Shown here: one piece after another, positions 9,149 through 19,393 of the stretch | Numbering within the stretch: position 1 is the stretch's first letter | Layout of the letters: the number at the start of each line of letters is the position of its first letter | DNA from: Botryococcus braunii | Lineage: Eukaryota; Chlorophyta; Trebouxiophyceae | Assembly (NCBI GenBank): GCA_002005505.1 | Contig: MVGU01001472.1 | Span: 72,501-101,708 of the forward strand | Length of the DNA: 29,208 bases | Direction: 5' to 3' | Notes under the pieces: generated by a model | The model's input: only the letters and a program-made list of their open reading frames with translations | The model's database searches: none | What the model was told of the DNA's origin: nothing | Position numbers and translations under genes: made by a program

Positions 9149-9440
9149 TTTCCAAGCTGAGCTTGCAGTGACGCACGACAGATTTCCAGGGAGAAAAGGG
9201 GTTTCGGACCCCGCTTCGAGACTGCGAGCTTCACTGACGAGTGAGGTCTGGCCGTTCAAACATATCGAGCTAGTCACGTAAAATTATTCCTTCTGTAGTG
9301 CTGGAAGGAATTGTTGTACAGTAGCAACTGGGCTGGGAAAGCAGAAGTACTTCTGGGACTGATCAACTCAGTGTCAGAGCTAGGAAGAAGTGCTTCCAGG
9401 GGAAGTCATTTAAGGCTTGGAGTGAAGAACTGGCTTGATC

Positions 9441-12400
9441 ATGAAAACTAGAAGCAGACAAGTGATCATGAAAACGAGAAGTAAGCGCACTGCAACGGAG
9501 TCTGGATCAGCTGGGTCTGGCTCCTCCATCAGTGCATCACCCAGCCAGCCAGCAAACTCCACTGCGCAGAGTGGAGAGATGTGCATCGCAATGACGAAAA
9601 CCGGTGGCGTCGTCACCACGAATGTCAAATGTCCAGTGACTCTGGACAGAGAGGGAGTGGAATTTCCACTCTGGGATCTGGCATATGTGGCAGCCTGTGG
9701 CCTCAAAAGGTGCAAGGCAGCCATTGAAGCTCCAATGCCAGACACAGAGGAGAATGCAGCAGCGCTCCTAATGCTGATTGAGAGCGTCCCCAAGGCGTGG
9801 GGTGCCAAGCTGGCTGCAATGCAAGTGGCAGCCAATGCCTACCAGTGGGTTCGAGAGCGTTTTACTGGAGGGGCAGACCAGGAGGTAACAGCACGCTGGC
9901 TGGAGCTCCTACACACCAGCATGGGAGAGACAGAAACGTTGGAGGACTACTACAACAGGAAGGTGGCACTCTTCCATGCACTCAAGCGAAATGGGCACTC
10001 CATCATGGAGAGAGAAGCCAAGCTGGCAATCATCAAGGGCCTGCCAGAGGAAGCGAAGGAGACTGGGATGTTCTCCTCATCTGCTGGGAAGGATCTGGAG
10101 GGACTGTGGGAGATCATCTCCACCACAGCCAAGGGACTGGGCTTCAACGACCAGGTCCCCAGAGTCACCCCTGTGGCCAGGGCAGCCATCACACCAGCCT
10201 ACTCCACCACACCAGGGACTGCAAGCCCACAGGAGACCCAAGCTGGAGGCCAGGGGGGCCAAGCTTCATCGACCAAGGTGGAGGGACGGGACCGGCGTGA
10301 CAACAGGCGCTGCCGCTACTGCAACAAGCTAGGCCATTTTGAGAGGAACTGCCTCAAGAAGGAGGCGGACGAGAAGATGCAACAGAACCTGCAGCAAGTC
10401 ATGGCTGCAATGGCCAATCTGCTTCCGCAATTCCAAAATCAAGCGTCGGCTGCAGTGGCTCGACCTCCGGAGGGCAGCGGGAACGGCAACAACTTTTTCC
10501 CCGGGGGATATCCACCACCCTCTGGTATGTCTGCCATGATTTCTCTGAATGTCTTAACACCAACACGCGTCATGCCAGAAGCGAGAAGTTTTCTGGTGGA
10601 CAGTGGAGCCACCATCCACCTAGTCAATGATCTGTCCCTGCTACATTCCCCCACCCTGCACAGAAATCCCATTCCTTTGCATATGGCTACGTCAGATGCC
10701 ACGGGACAGATAATTGCAACTGGTTCCCTGTGCTTGAGCAGTGCAGAACAGCAACCCCTGTGGCTTCACAATGTGCATTGTGTTCCTTCAGCTACAGCTA
10801 ATCTGATTTCAGTGACAGCTGCTATACGTGATGGGGCTAGTTTTGTGACAGACAGTGTGGGAAGTTACACTGGTATGCGTGGCGCTCAAAACTGGTCTTG
10901 TTCAGTTGCACAGAGAAATGGCCTGTATTTCTTGCAGAAGGTCAGTCCAGTCAGAAACCCTGCCTCTGTGTTTGTTAACACAGCCAGAGCACCAGTCGCT
11001 CATGATTGCAGATTGAGAGCACTGTGGCACAGTAGACTGGGGCACCCAGGGGAGGTTAATATGAGGCGACTGCAGTCTGAAGATTTGGTCCTGGGCATCC
11101 CTGTATCTCTCTCCCCTTGCGCAAACTGTCACTCTTCGTGTGAAGCGTGCATTCAAGGAAAGCACAGTCGTCCCCCTTTTGGAACCAGTTCCAGAGCAGC
11201 CACTGAGCCCCTTGAGAGAATTCATTTGGACACAGTTGGCCCCATCTCCCCTACAGCTATTACTGGGGAGCGCTTCTTTGTCACGATTGTGGATGAGGCT
11301 ACGCACTACGTCATAGCCCTGGCAGTAAAAACCAAGGATGCAATCAGCAGTGCAGTCAGAGACCTCCTGATTTTTTGGCAGAGGCAGTTGAACCGCTCTG
11401 TTAAGTGCATTCGTACTGACAGGGGGACAGAATTCCTCAACAGTACATTGAAGGGTTTCTGTACGCAGGAGGGAATTAAATTTGAGACCTCTGCAGCATA
11501 CACGCCTCAGCAAAATGGCGTTGCTGAACGGATGAACCGAACAATCAAGGAGAAGGCCAGAACACTCATGTTGCATGCAGCTGCCAAACAGTCACTCTGG
11601 AAGGAAGCAGTGGAGACAGCCTGCATCCTGTACAATATGGGACCTGTGACTGGACGTGACAAGACGCCTTATGAAGCCTTCCATGGGGTAAAGCCCGATG
11701 TATCCCTGCTCAGGACTTTTGGCTGTCTAGCACATGTGCACATACCTGATCACCAAAGGGGAGTGTTTGAGTCTAAGACCTCCCCTGGTCTCTTCACAGG
11801 GTATTCCAGTGTGTCAAAGGCATATAGAATTTATATGGGAAACGGGATTTGGAAAGAAAGCAGAGATGTTACCTTTCTGGAGCACTTAAGGGGCGCAGAC
11901 AGAGTGGGGCTTAGCACCATGTCTCCTGTGAGTCCAAATGCAGTCCAGCAGCCCTTTGCCTTGCCTTTTGTACAACAGGAGGGCCAGCAGTCCTTGGGTC
12001 AGTTGTCTTTTTGGGACTCAGATGATCCTGAGCCTCTCTGCAACCGAGAGGTCAACGTGCAGCAGTCCGGACCTGACTCCCCCTGTGCAACCACCCCCTG
12101 TGCAACTACCCCATGTGCAATCAACCCCTGTGAGAATTCTGAGACTACAAGTGTCAACGTGGACGGGGAGCCCACTTCCTCGGAGCTGAGCCATACGCAG
12201 TCCGGCCACAGCTGGTCCGTACTCGGACACATGGAGAACCTGGCGCGAGGAGGCGAGGAGACCAAGTCACACATGCAACGTTTGAATAATGTGCAAGAAT
12301 GTGTTCGAATGGAAGTTGGGGCCATGGGTGTCCGAGGGCAAGACGGGCTGACCCGGCAGCAACGGTATGATCAGAGAGTAGCAGCACGTGAGACTGCAGC

Positions 12401-14585
12401 TGAGGTCACTGTGGAACATGATGGAGATGTGAGTGATGGAGAGAATAGGAGAATGTCAGAGGCCATTTGCCCAGGGGAAGCAACGGAAGCTCAGCCTAAT
12501 GGACAGGACTTGGCCAGGCTGGAGGGCATGTCTGATCATGTAAGCGCTGAGAGTGAGGCAAGAGAGGTCAGTTTGGAGATTTCCAATCAGACACTTGATG
12601 GACAAAGGGAGTCTTCAGATGGCCAGGCTCTGCGTGCTTGTGAGGGACACACTGGGGAGTCACAGGTGTGTTGTGAGAGTACAAGCGTGGATGAGAGAGA
12701 CACCACTGCAGGGTGTCGCACAGTGCCAGATTATGCTGCGCCTTTGAGTGATGAGTGCGTTTGGGACATGACGAGTGATGTAAGACCCAGATTGAGTGGA
12801 GCAGCATGTGAATCCTCCAAGGAGAGAAAGCTGCAGACACCTCCAGAGTGGGAGAGAGTCAGAGAGGTGTGTAACGCAGTAACCTCGAGCGAAAGAGTAG
12901 TGGAAGCACGTGCGTGTGAGCCTAGAGAGGATAGCCATGTTGTGCATGATCACAATCTGAATCCTGTAAAGGGTAAGATACCTGGGGTGAGGTGGTCCAA
13001 GGTGCCAATCCCTGGAAACCTCAGGGAGGCGCAAAGATCCCCTCAGTGGGAATTCTGGCGCCAGGCAATGCAAGAGGAGCAAGATTCTCTTGATGCGCAC
13101 GAGGTGATGGAGTACGTTGAGAGACCCAGGGGACACAAGGTGATCCCTGTGCATTGGATCTTCTCTGTGAAGACTGATGCACATGGGAACGTGTTGAGAT
13201 TTAAGGCTCGGCTTGTAGCCCAGGGCTGTAGACAGATTCCTGGAGTTGATGTAGATGAGGTCTTTGCACCTACCAGTAGCTATGGGTCCAGGAGGACTTT
13301 GCTAGCAACTGCTGCAGCAAAGAACATGGAAATTCACCAGGTGGATATAAAGACCGCCTTTTTGAATGGTGAATTAGAGGAGGAGGTGTATGTGACACAG
13401 CCTCCTGGATTTGATAATGGCAACCCCAACATTGTGTGCAGACTGCGTAAGGCCCTTTATGGCCTGAAGCAGGCTCCCAGGGCTTGGCACAAGACCCTGA
13501 ATGAGAAGCTGCTGAGTATGGGATATGAAGTGTGTAAGAGCGATGCGGGAGTTTACATAAAGAGACACGAGGATGGGGAGCTGTCATACATGCTTGTGTA
13601 TGTTGATGATCTTTTGATTGTGGCAATGGGTGCGGAAGAGATAGAATGGGTGAAAAAGGAGCTGTTGGCAAGCTTCAAGATTCATGACCTTGGTGAAGTC
13701 AAGGACTTCTTGGGCTGCCAGATCCTGAGAGATAGAGAGAATCGGTGCTTATCACTGAGCTGCGTGCCTAAGATTGATGCACTGTGTGAGAAGTTTGGGG
13801 TGAGTGCTGAGTCACGTACAGTCGATACTCCCATGAGTAAAGACTTTGTGATGTCTGGGATGCCGCAGGTTACAGTGGGTGAGACCAGCTTTGGGTCTGG
13901 GACTCCACTGCCTCCCGGGCATAGATATTGTGAGCTTGTTGGGTCTCTGTTGTATATTGCTAATACAACTCGACCTGATATAGCTCAGGCTGTGGGTGTT
14001 CTGTCCCGTTACCGGAACGCTCCCACCACTGCCCACATGAATGAGGGCTTGAGGGTATTGAGGTATCTTCAGTCTACTCGAGAGTGTGTCTTAGTGCTGG
14101 GAGGGAAAGGGCCTGTGTTAGAAGGTCATGTTGATGCAGATTATGCTGGCGATATTGACAGCAGGCATTCTACCTCGGGATATGTGCTATCAGTGTTTGG
14201 CAGTGCTGTGGTCTGGGGTAGTAAGAAGCAACACTCAGTTGCTACCTCCACTGTGGAGGCAGAATTCATGGCAACCAGTCTGGCTATTAAGGAGCTTAAC
14301 TGGCTGCGTGGGTTCATGGAGGAAATCGGAACTCCTCCTTGGTCAGTGAAGCTATACTGTGACAATCAGGGGTGCATTGCTAACCTGAAAAACCCACTGT
14401 ATAGCAAGTATACTAAGCACATTGCAGTGTGCTTCCACTTTGCACGTGAAGCTATTGCAAAGGGGCAGGTTACACTCTGCTATGTGGAGTCTGCAAGGAA
14501 CAAGGCAGACATGCTGACAAAGCCTCTCGCTCGCCCTGCCTTCCAGACGCACAGGCGAGGGTTTGGACTTGTGAAGATGACATAG
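9441..14585 (+). CDS. Copia-A Gag-Pol polyprotein (1714 aa)
   Basis: A single open frame. The first ATG is at 9441; a second at 9468 follows a short duplicated MKTRS segment. Domains by approximate residue: gag (1-270), zinc knuckle CRYCNKLGHFERNC (about 290), aspartic protease VDSGATIHLV (about 386), GAG-pre-integrase zinc region HSRLGHPG...CX2CX3CX2C (about 530-575), and integrase core with HLDTVG, RTDRGTEF and a glutamate in QQNGVAERMNR (about 597, 657, 697). A long acidic linker with PCATT repeats follows (about 830-1190). Then come RT with [21 protein letters not shown] and YVDDLL (about 1300-1390), and RNase H with DADYAG, STVEAEF and YCDNQG (about 1563-1690). All catalytic residues are present. 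Gag and Pol must be produced from the same frame by proteolysis; no frameshift or stop separates them. Confidence 0.97.
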   Translation: MKTRSRQVIMKTRSKRTATESGSAGSGSSISASPSQPANSTAQSGEMCIAMTKTGGVVTTNVKCPVTLDREGVEFPLWDLAYVAACGLKRCKAAIEAPMPDTEENAAALLMLIESVPKAWGAKLAAMQVAANAYQWVRERFTGGADQEVTARWLELLHTSMGETETLEDYYNRKVALFHALKRNGHSIMEREAKLAIIKGLPEEAKETGMFSSSAGKDLEGLWEIISTTAKGLGFNDQVPRVTPVARAAITPAYSTTPGTASPQETQAGGQGGQASSTKVEGRDRRDNRRCRYCNKLGHFERNCLKKEADEKMQQNLQQVMAAMANLLPQFQNQASAAVARPPEGSGNGNNFFPGGYPPPSGMSAMISLNVLTPTRVMPEARSFLVDSGATIHLVNDLSLLHSPTLHRNPIPLHMATSDATGQIIATGSLCLSSAEQQPLWLHNVHCVPSATANLISVTAAIRDGASFVTDSVGSYTGMRGAQNWSCSVAQRNGLYFLQKVSPVRNPASVFVNTARAPVAHDCRLRALWHSRLGHPGEVNMRRLQSEDLVLGIPVSLSPCANCHSSCEACIQGKHSRPPFGTSSRAATEPLERIHLDTVGPISPTAITGERFFVTIVDEATHYVIALAVKTKDAISSAVRDLLIFWQRQLNRSVKCIRTDRGTEFLNSTLKGFCTQEGIKFETSAAYTPQQNGVAERMNRTIKEKARTLMLHAAAKQSLWKEAVETACILYNMGPVTGRDKTPYEAFHGVKPDVSLLRTFGCLAHVHIPDHQRGVFESKTSPGLFTGYSSVSKAYRIYMGNGIWKESRDVTFLEHLRGADRVGLSTMSPVSPNAVQQPFALPFVQQEGQQSLGQLSFWDSDDPEPLCNREVNVQQSGPDSPCATTPCATTPCAINPCENSETTSVNVDGEPTSSELSHTQSGHSWSVLGHMENLARGGEETKSHMQRLNNVQECVRMEVGAMGVRGQDGLTRQQRYDQRVAARETAAEVTVEHDGDVSDGENRRMSEAICPGEATEAQPNGQDLARLEGMSDHVSAESEAREVSLEISNQTLDGQRESSDGQALRACEGHTGESQVCCESTSVDERDTTAGCRTVPDYAAPLSDECVWDMTSDVRPRLSGAACESSKERKLQTPPEWERVREVCNAVTSSERVVEARACEPREDSHVVHDHNLNPVKGKIPGVRWSKVPIPGNLREAQRSPQWEFWRQAMQEEQDSLDAHEVMEYVERPRGHKVIPVHWIFSVKTDAHGNVLRFKARLVAQGCRQIPGVDVDEVFAPTSSYGSRRTLLATAAAKNMEIHQVDIKTAFLNGELEEEVYVTQPPGFDNGNPNIVCRLRKALYGLKQAPRAWHKTLNEKLLSMGYEVCKSDAGVYIKRHEDGELSYMLVYVDDLLIVAMGAEEIEWVKKELLASFKIHDLGEVKDFLGCQILRDRENRCLSLSCVPKIDALCEKFGVSAESRTVDTPMSKDFVMSGMPQVTVGETSFGSGTPLPPGHRYCELVGSLLYIANTTRPDIAQAVGVLSRYRNAPTTAHMNEGLRVLRYLQSTRECVLVLGGKGPVLEGHVDADYAGDIDSRHSTSGYVLSVFGSAVVWGSKKQHSVATSTVEAEFMATSLAIKELNWLRGFMEEIGTPPWSVKLYCDNQGCIANLKNPLYSKYTKHIAVCFHFAREAIAKGQVTLCYVESARNKADMLTKPLARPAFQTHRRGFGLVKMT

Positions 14586-14600
14586 GTGACAGGGTGCTGT

Positions 14601-14610
14601 CAAGGGGAAG
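14601..14610 (+). other. Copia-A polypurine tract
   Basis: CAAGGGGAAG lies immediately before the 3' LTR TGTTGAATG and 16 bp after the Gag-Pol stop. The same tract precedes the Copia-D LTR. Confidence 0.85.
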
Positions 14611-15489
14611 TGTTGAATGAATTGGTCAATACTGTACTTAGTGACATCCCCTGTCACATGCCATCAACAGCAGTGTAAACTATAGCCGTTATAGCCCTTT
14701 ATGAACGGTATAGATCATACTCGTACCTCAATGACATAACACGTGACTTGTACGATATGCGTTCTCAATAGACATTACGTATGGTAGTACTTTAGGATCC
14801 CTGCAGTCCGAGCCATCCCTGGGCAGCCCAGGAACGGCTCGGTACTTGTCCGAAGCATGTTGGTATCCTTGACCAACCTCTACTGTTGGAGAGTGCTGTG
14901 TGCTGTTCCTGGAAACGTTGTAGCGTGGACGGTTTTTCCCACAGGCTACGAAGTGACGCTGCCGTCGTGCCATCACTGCAGGTGTGTTTAGGATTCTCAA
15001 AGCCGTTCCAGATATGATTGTGCTCAAACATTCAGACCAGTTAGATATTACTGCTGTGTGCATTGATGAGAGTGCATGACGAGAGCGCACTGAATGTTTG
15101 ACCTCATTGAGACTTATGTTGACGTCCACCGTTGTGGCGGTAAGATAGTTTCACTGTACAAACATCACAAAGAGACCTTGCTGAGTTACTGATGAACTAT
15201 TATTGTATTCTAGTGACGTAAAGTAGACATCGCAAGGCCTCTTTGGTGCTGAACTCTGCTATCAGGCAAGGCGTAGTGTTACGTGGTCTTTAGCAAGAGT
15301 GAGAGCAGTTAAGATCATTTGTAAGACTTGTCCGAAGCATGTTGGTATCCTTGACCAACCTCTACTGTTGGAGAGTGCTGTGTGCTGTTCCTGGAAACGT
15401 TGTAGCGTGGACGGTTTTTCCCACAGGCTACGAAGTGACGCTGCCGTCGTGCCATCACTGCAGGTGACGCCGCAAGCAGAAATGCTTGA
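14611..15489 (+). repeat. Copia-A 3' LTR (879 bp)
   Basis: Identical to the 5' LTR by my reading, including X (14844-14984) and X' (15326-15466). It is followed by GAAAG, the target duplication, and then Copia-B pol. Confidence 0.95.
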
Positions 15490-17863
15490 GAAAGCAAGGA
15501 GGCTGAGAAACATAAACTTCCTCTTCTAGTGATCCATTCAGAAAGGCAGTTTTAATATCTACCTGATGCACCTTCCATCCATTTGCGTTTGCCAAATTTA
15601 GAAGCACACGCCTGGAGGAGTGAGTGCTAACTGGAGCAAACGTCTCAAAATAGTCCACTCCTGGCCGTTGCTTGCATCCTTGAGCAACAAGTCTAGCCTT
15701 GAACCTGACTACATCCCCAAAACCATCAGTTTTAATAGCATAAACCCACTTCAGTGGGATCACCTTTGCATGTGATGGCTTGTCACAATACTCGAAGGTT
15801 TCATGCGCTTCGATGGAGTCCATTTCCTCGTTGATGGCCTCCAGCCAGTATACCCATTGGGGTGAATTCCTGGCTTCAAACCAATCGTTAGGAATCCTCA
15901 CATCTCTAGATGCAATGTTGACTTTCTCTCTTGCTCCATTCTGCATGGGTGGTGTAACCTCTGTTGCGCCTAGTAATGGATTGTCCTTTACATGATAAGC
16001 GCCTGGAACATACTTATCTGGTTGAGCAAGTGTCTCTCTTAGATCATACCGACTTGTTCCACCCCTCACCCTTTCCTGCACATCATCATCATTGTCAGAC
16101 TCATGTGATGAGTTATCGTTATCCGACTCTGAGCATGGATTATTCACACCCTCCTCTGGAGGTTCCTGTCCAGTCCCAAGGCCCATTAACTCTTCCCCTG
16201 AGATGGCTGAGCCATGTGTCTCTCTGATCCCACTCTCTTCCGCCTGAGCCTGTTCCCTCAGAACTTCGTTCAGTCTCTGCATAACTTCTAGGTTAGCTGG
16301 AAGGATTTGATCTACTCCCCTTCCAGCTTCCCTGTTCATCTCCAAGGCGTCGGCAATGTCAACCGGGACAAAATCCCAGTCATCCTCATCTGCAGCGCTT
16401 GGCACCTGATCACAAGTTACTTCACGTGGGAAGTCAGAGGGCAATTGGGTTTCAGTAGAGAGAGTGTGAATTCCCAATTTATCTTCGAAAAACTTAACAT
16501 TTTTCGATACCTTGACCTTACTGCCAACCCTTATCCTGTATGCCTTAGATGCTGGTTCATAACCCACGAACATACCAGCCTCTGACCTAGGGGAGAAGGC
16601 AGACAAGTCTTTGTCTGGAATTTTGATGTACGCCAGACAGCCAAAGACCCTCAAATAATGCACAGAAGGTTTCCTGCCGAACAGTAGCTCATAAGGGGTG
16701 GAAGACTTCCCCTTAGTAGCTCTAAGATTAAGTAGCCTGACAGCAGTAGGCAGTGCGTCGGTCCACATACTTTGTGGGGCCTTAGCTTGTAGCAGCAACA
16801 TTCTAACCTTCTCCTTTAAGGATCTGTTAAAACGCTCTGCCCTACCATTTTGTTGAGGTGTGTAGGGTGCAGACGTTTCATGTCTGATGCCCTTTGACTG
16901 AAAAAACTCGTGTAAATCTGAGTTAACAAATTCAGTCCCCCTGTCAGTCCTAACCACCTTTACAGAGTGACCAGTTTGATTTTCTAAATATAGTAGGATT
17001 GCTTTAACAGCATCGCCCACCTGAGACTTGTAGCATAGAGCCCTTGCTTCACCAGCCTTAGAAAAATCATCCAGCACAGTGAGCATATACCTCTCCCCTT
17101 CTGCCCCCGGTACAGGAAGCTCACCAACAATATCCATATGGACAAGCTGTAGGCGCTCTGTAGCCGTTGCAGGGGAACGCTGGTAGCTTTCTCTAGTCTG
17201 CTTACCCAAAACACACACCTCGCATAGTGAGTGACCATGTGAGCAAGGAGATAAAGAGGTTTCAATCCCTTTAACCATATTTTCTGTCTGCAGTCGTTCC
17301 ATATTTTTACTTCCAGGATGTCCTAACCTTGCATGCCAGAGATCATACTCGGAGCACTTGTGTGCAAGACCAGCAGTGTGAGGGGGCTTCATTGACTGAC
17401 ATGATGTTGAACAAAAATACAACCCTCTCTCCTTTGTAACTTCCATTGTGAAGGATGATTTCAGACAGCAGACATTTGTGACTTCACCTACTGAAATAGT
17501 TGAAAAACTAAGACCGTCGACGACTCCAGCAGATACTGACATTAAATTTTCCAACGCAGTCGGAACAAATTCAACATCCCTCAACATACATGTGTTGCCC
17601 TGCTGATCAACCAAGCATACGATTCCAGATGCTTTGCGTTGCGCCACATGTTCACCAGTGGCCAGATTTAGACCCTTTGGAACTGGATACCAATGTACAT
17701 TATTCATTAATCTCACATCATTGCAGATATGTGTGGAAGCTCCAGAATCTACTACCCATAGTGAGGACAATTTACCTGAATCTGAGGAGTCAATCATGGC
17801 CATTCCTCCAACAGGATTTTGAGATCGCCCTTGCCAGCCATGATTGCAGCTCTCCTGGCACAA
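15490..17863 (-). CDS. Copia-B pol, N-terminal part (protease, integrase, start of RT)
   Basis: The open frame begins near 17863 and overlaps the end of gag in the -1 frame. It carries protease VVDSGASTHICND, the GAG-pre-integrase zinc region (WHARLGHPG...CSHGHSLCEVC), integrase with HMDIVGELP, RTDRGTEF and TPQQNGRAERFNR, an acidic linker, and the start of RT (KWVYAIKTDGFGD, VDIKTAFLNG, EEEVYVSQPP). The element sequence stops at 15490 where Copia-A inserted; the open frame runs 35 bp further into the LTR before a chance stop. It resumes at 8253. No internal stop or frameshift is seen, so it was intact until the insertion. Confidence 0.92.
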
Positions 17864-18672
17864 TCATCTTTGTACTTCTGACAGTCCTGCCTTCTATGAC
17901 CATCTCCAAGGCAGAACCAACAGCCACGAAACTCTGTTGGTAGATCATGAGGCATGCCCTTAGGCCTCACACCCTCATAAGTAGGGGCATTCCTTGGTCT
18001 GGGAGGAGGAACAAGGTTTGCTGACGCAGAGGGAGCCTTGTGCTGATCGATTCCTAAGAATTTTGCACTGGCACTGATACGAGACACAACCTCATCCTCA
18101 TCTTTTCCCAAGCATGAATCATACAGATGGCCTAAATCATGAGAAAAAGCCTTGGGCAGCCCACTGACAATTCCCATTATGAGGCGCTCATCATCCACAG
18201 GGTGATTATTTGCCCTAAGACCTCTAGCCAGCTTGAACTTCATGGCTACAAATGCCATGTAGGTCTGGGCATCCTCGATTTTACCTGAATCAAGGAGAAA
18301 AGCCCATTTAGACATGAGCTTTTGATTTTTACCTCCTGTGAACTTACCTTTCAGCCACTCATAGGCTTGCTTGGCTGAAGGCATGTCGAGCGCTTTATCT
18401 ATCCACTCGTCGGGAATCTTTTCTGTCACTAGACTCATAGCCAGTGAGTCCCCAGGCGTATCCGGGTGTTCCTCTTCAAGGCATATCCTGATTCTCTTAC
18501 TATTAGCAACATTTTCAACATCCTTAGCCCACCTGAACCCATTTATACAATCAACATCCAGAGATTGTACCAATTTCTGGTTGTTATAAACAGGATTATA
18601 TGGGTCAGGTGTGCTACCTGAGGCAACCGTTGGATTACCACCAGGAGCAGGTGCTCCAGCTGAATTACTCAT
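17794..18672 (-). CDS. Copia-B gag
   Basis: Starts at the ATG at 18672 (MSNSAGAPAPGG); the in-frame codons upstream do not begin with ATG. The central region is copia-type gag (EWLKGKFTGGKNQKLMSKW). The C-terminal zinc knuckle is CWFCLGDGHRRQDC, and the stop is at 17794. It forms the nucleocapsid and RNA-packaging protein. Pol lies in the -1 frame and overlaps by about 70 bp. Copia-A has gag and pol fused, so here either a recoding event links them or a single indel split an originally fused frame. Confidence 0.88.
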   Translation of the reverse strand: MSNSAGAPAPGGNPTVASGSTPDPYNPVYNNQKLVQSLDVDCINGFRWAKDVENVANSKRIRICLEEEHPDTPGDSLAMSLVTEKIPDEWIDKALDMPSAKQAYEWLKGKFTGGKNQKLMSKWAFLLDSGKIEDAQTYMAFVAMKFKLARGLRANNHPVDDERLIMGIVSGLPKAFSHDLGHLYDSCLGKDEDEVVSRISASAKFLGIDQHKAPSASANLVPPPRPRNAPTYEGVRPKGMPHDLPTEFRGCWFCLGDGHRRQDCQKYKDDCARRAAIMAGKGDLKILLEEWP

Positions 18673-19393
18673 TATGAACACTGTAAGTGCTGTGATCAAA
18701 CTCAAACTTCAGGTGCCTTGGTACGCCAAAGAATAAACACTTGCAAGGACTAAGTGATTGTTTGTTTCAACATCCTCAGGAAATTGGTCAATAATTCTAC
18801 GTCTTTCACCTTCCAATCTGATTCTAATAAGGTCTTGACCGTGCAATTCAGGACAGAGTACCAAGTTAAGGATTTTGCCAATGAAAGTAGGGTAAATACT
18901 TCAATTACTAACCAGTAGAAGGAAGTGTCTGAAGGATTTTTGTCACAGGAGTCCACCAATAATCCAGCTTCTACCCACGGCGATCTAAACTAATGTTTGT
19001 GATTCACACAGTCTCTTTCCCAATCACTTAATGAGTGTTGCTCTTCAATAAAAGGTCGATACGGAATATAACTTCACACCGACTTCGTTTAACAGGCCGA
19101 AGTTCTTCGGATTCAGAGCCAGGTGGTCGGTAAGGATAGACAAACTCAGAAATGGGTTGTTCCTTCTGTTTTTCTTTCAATTTATGTACCAATGTCACAG
19201 AAGCGTTCGAAACGATAGCAACCACTATCAATTGCCGATGCTACTTGATCTAAGGGGACCTTTCCAAAGAAGTAGTTATCGCACGAGTCGCAACGGAAGC
19301 GCCCTTTTCTATGTTGCTCCACGCCAAAGTGAATGAGATTCGCACGCTGCACTTCTAGGCGTCGAGACTCCATGGGTGGGGCCCAATAACCAT
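18673..19393 (-). other. Copia-B leader with degenerate half-tRNA primer-binding site
   Basis: About 720 bp between the 5' LTR and gag. Directly after the LTR (19391 downward) is GGTTATTGGGCCCCACC, which is the half-tRNA-iMet site with two single-base insertions. The remainder shows no conserved coding frame; short ORFs here are not supported. Confidence 0.7.

Larger units (their letters stand above)
8254..15489 (+). mobile_element. Copia-A: full-length, apparently intact Ty1/copia retrotransposon
   Basis: 7236 bp: 879-bp LTRs (8254-9132 and 14611-15489) at a constant offset of 6357 with no difference seen, a half-tRNA primer-binding site at 9133, one open Gag-Pol frame (9441-14585) and a purine tract at 14601-14610. 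It is inserted in the RT-coding part of Copia-B in the opposite orientation. Identical LTRs and an uninterrupted 1714-codon polyprotein imply a very recent insertion and possible current activity. Confidence 0.95.

Noticed and set aside
10902..11576. 224-codon minus-strand frame inside Copia-A
   Set aside because: Antisense shadow of the integrase coding region; no motif of its own.
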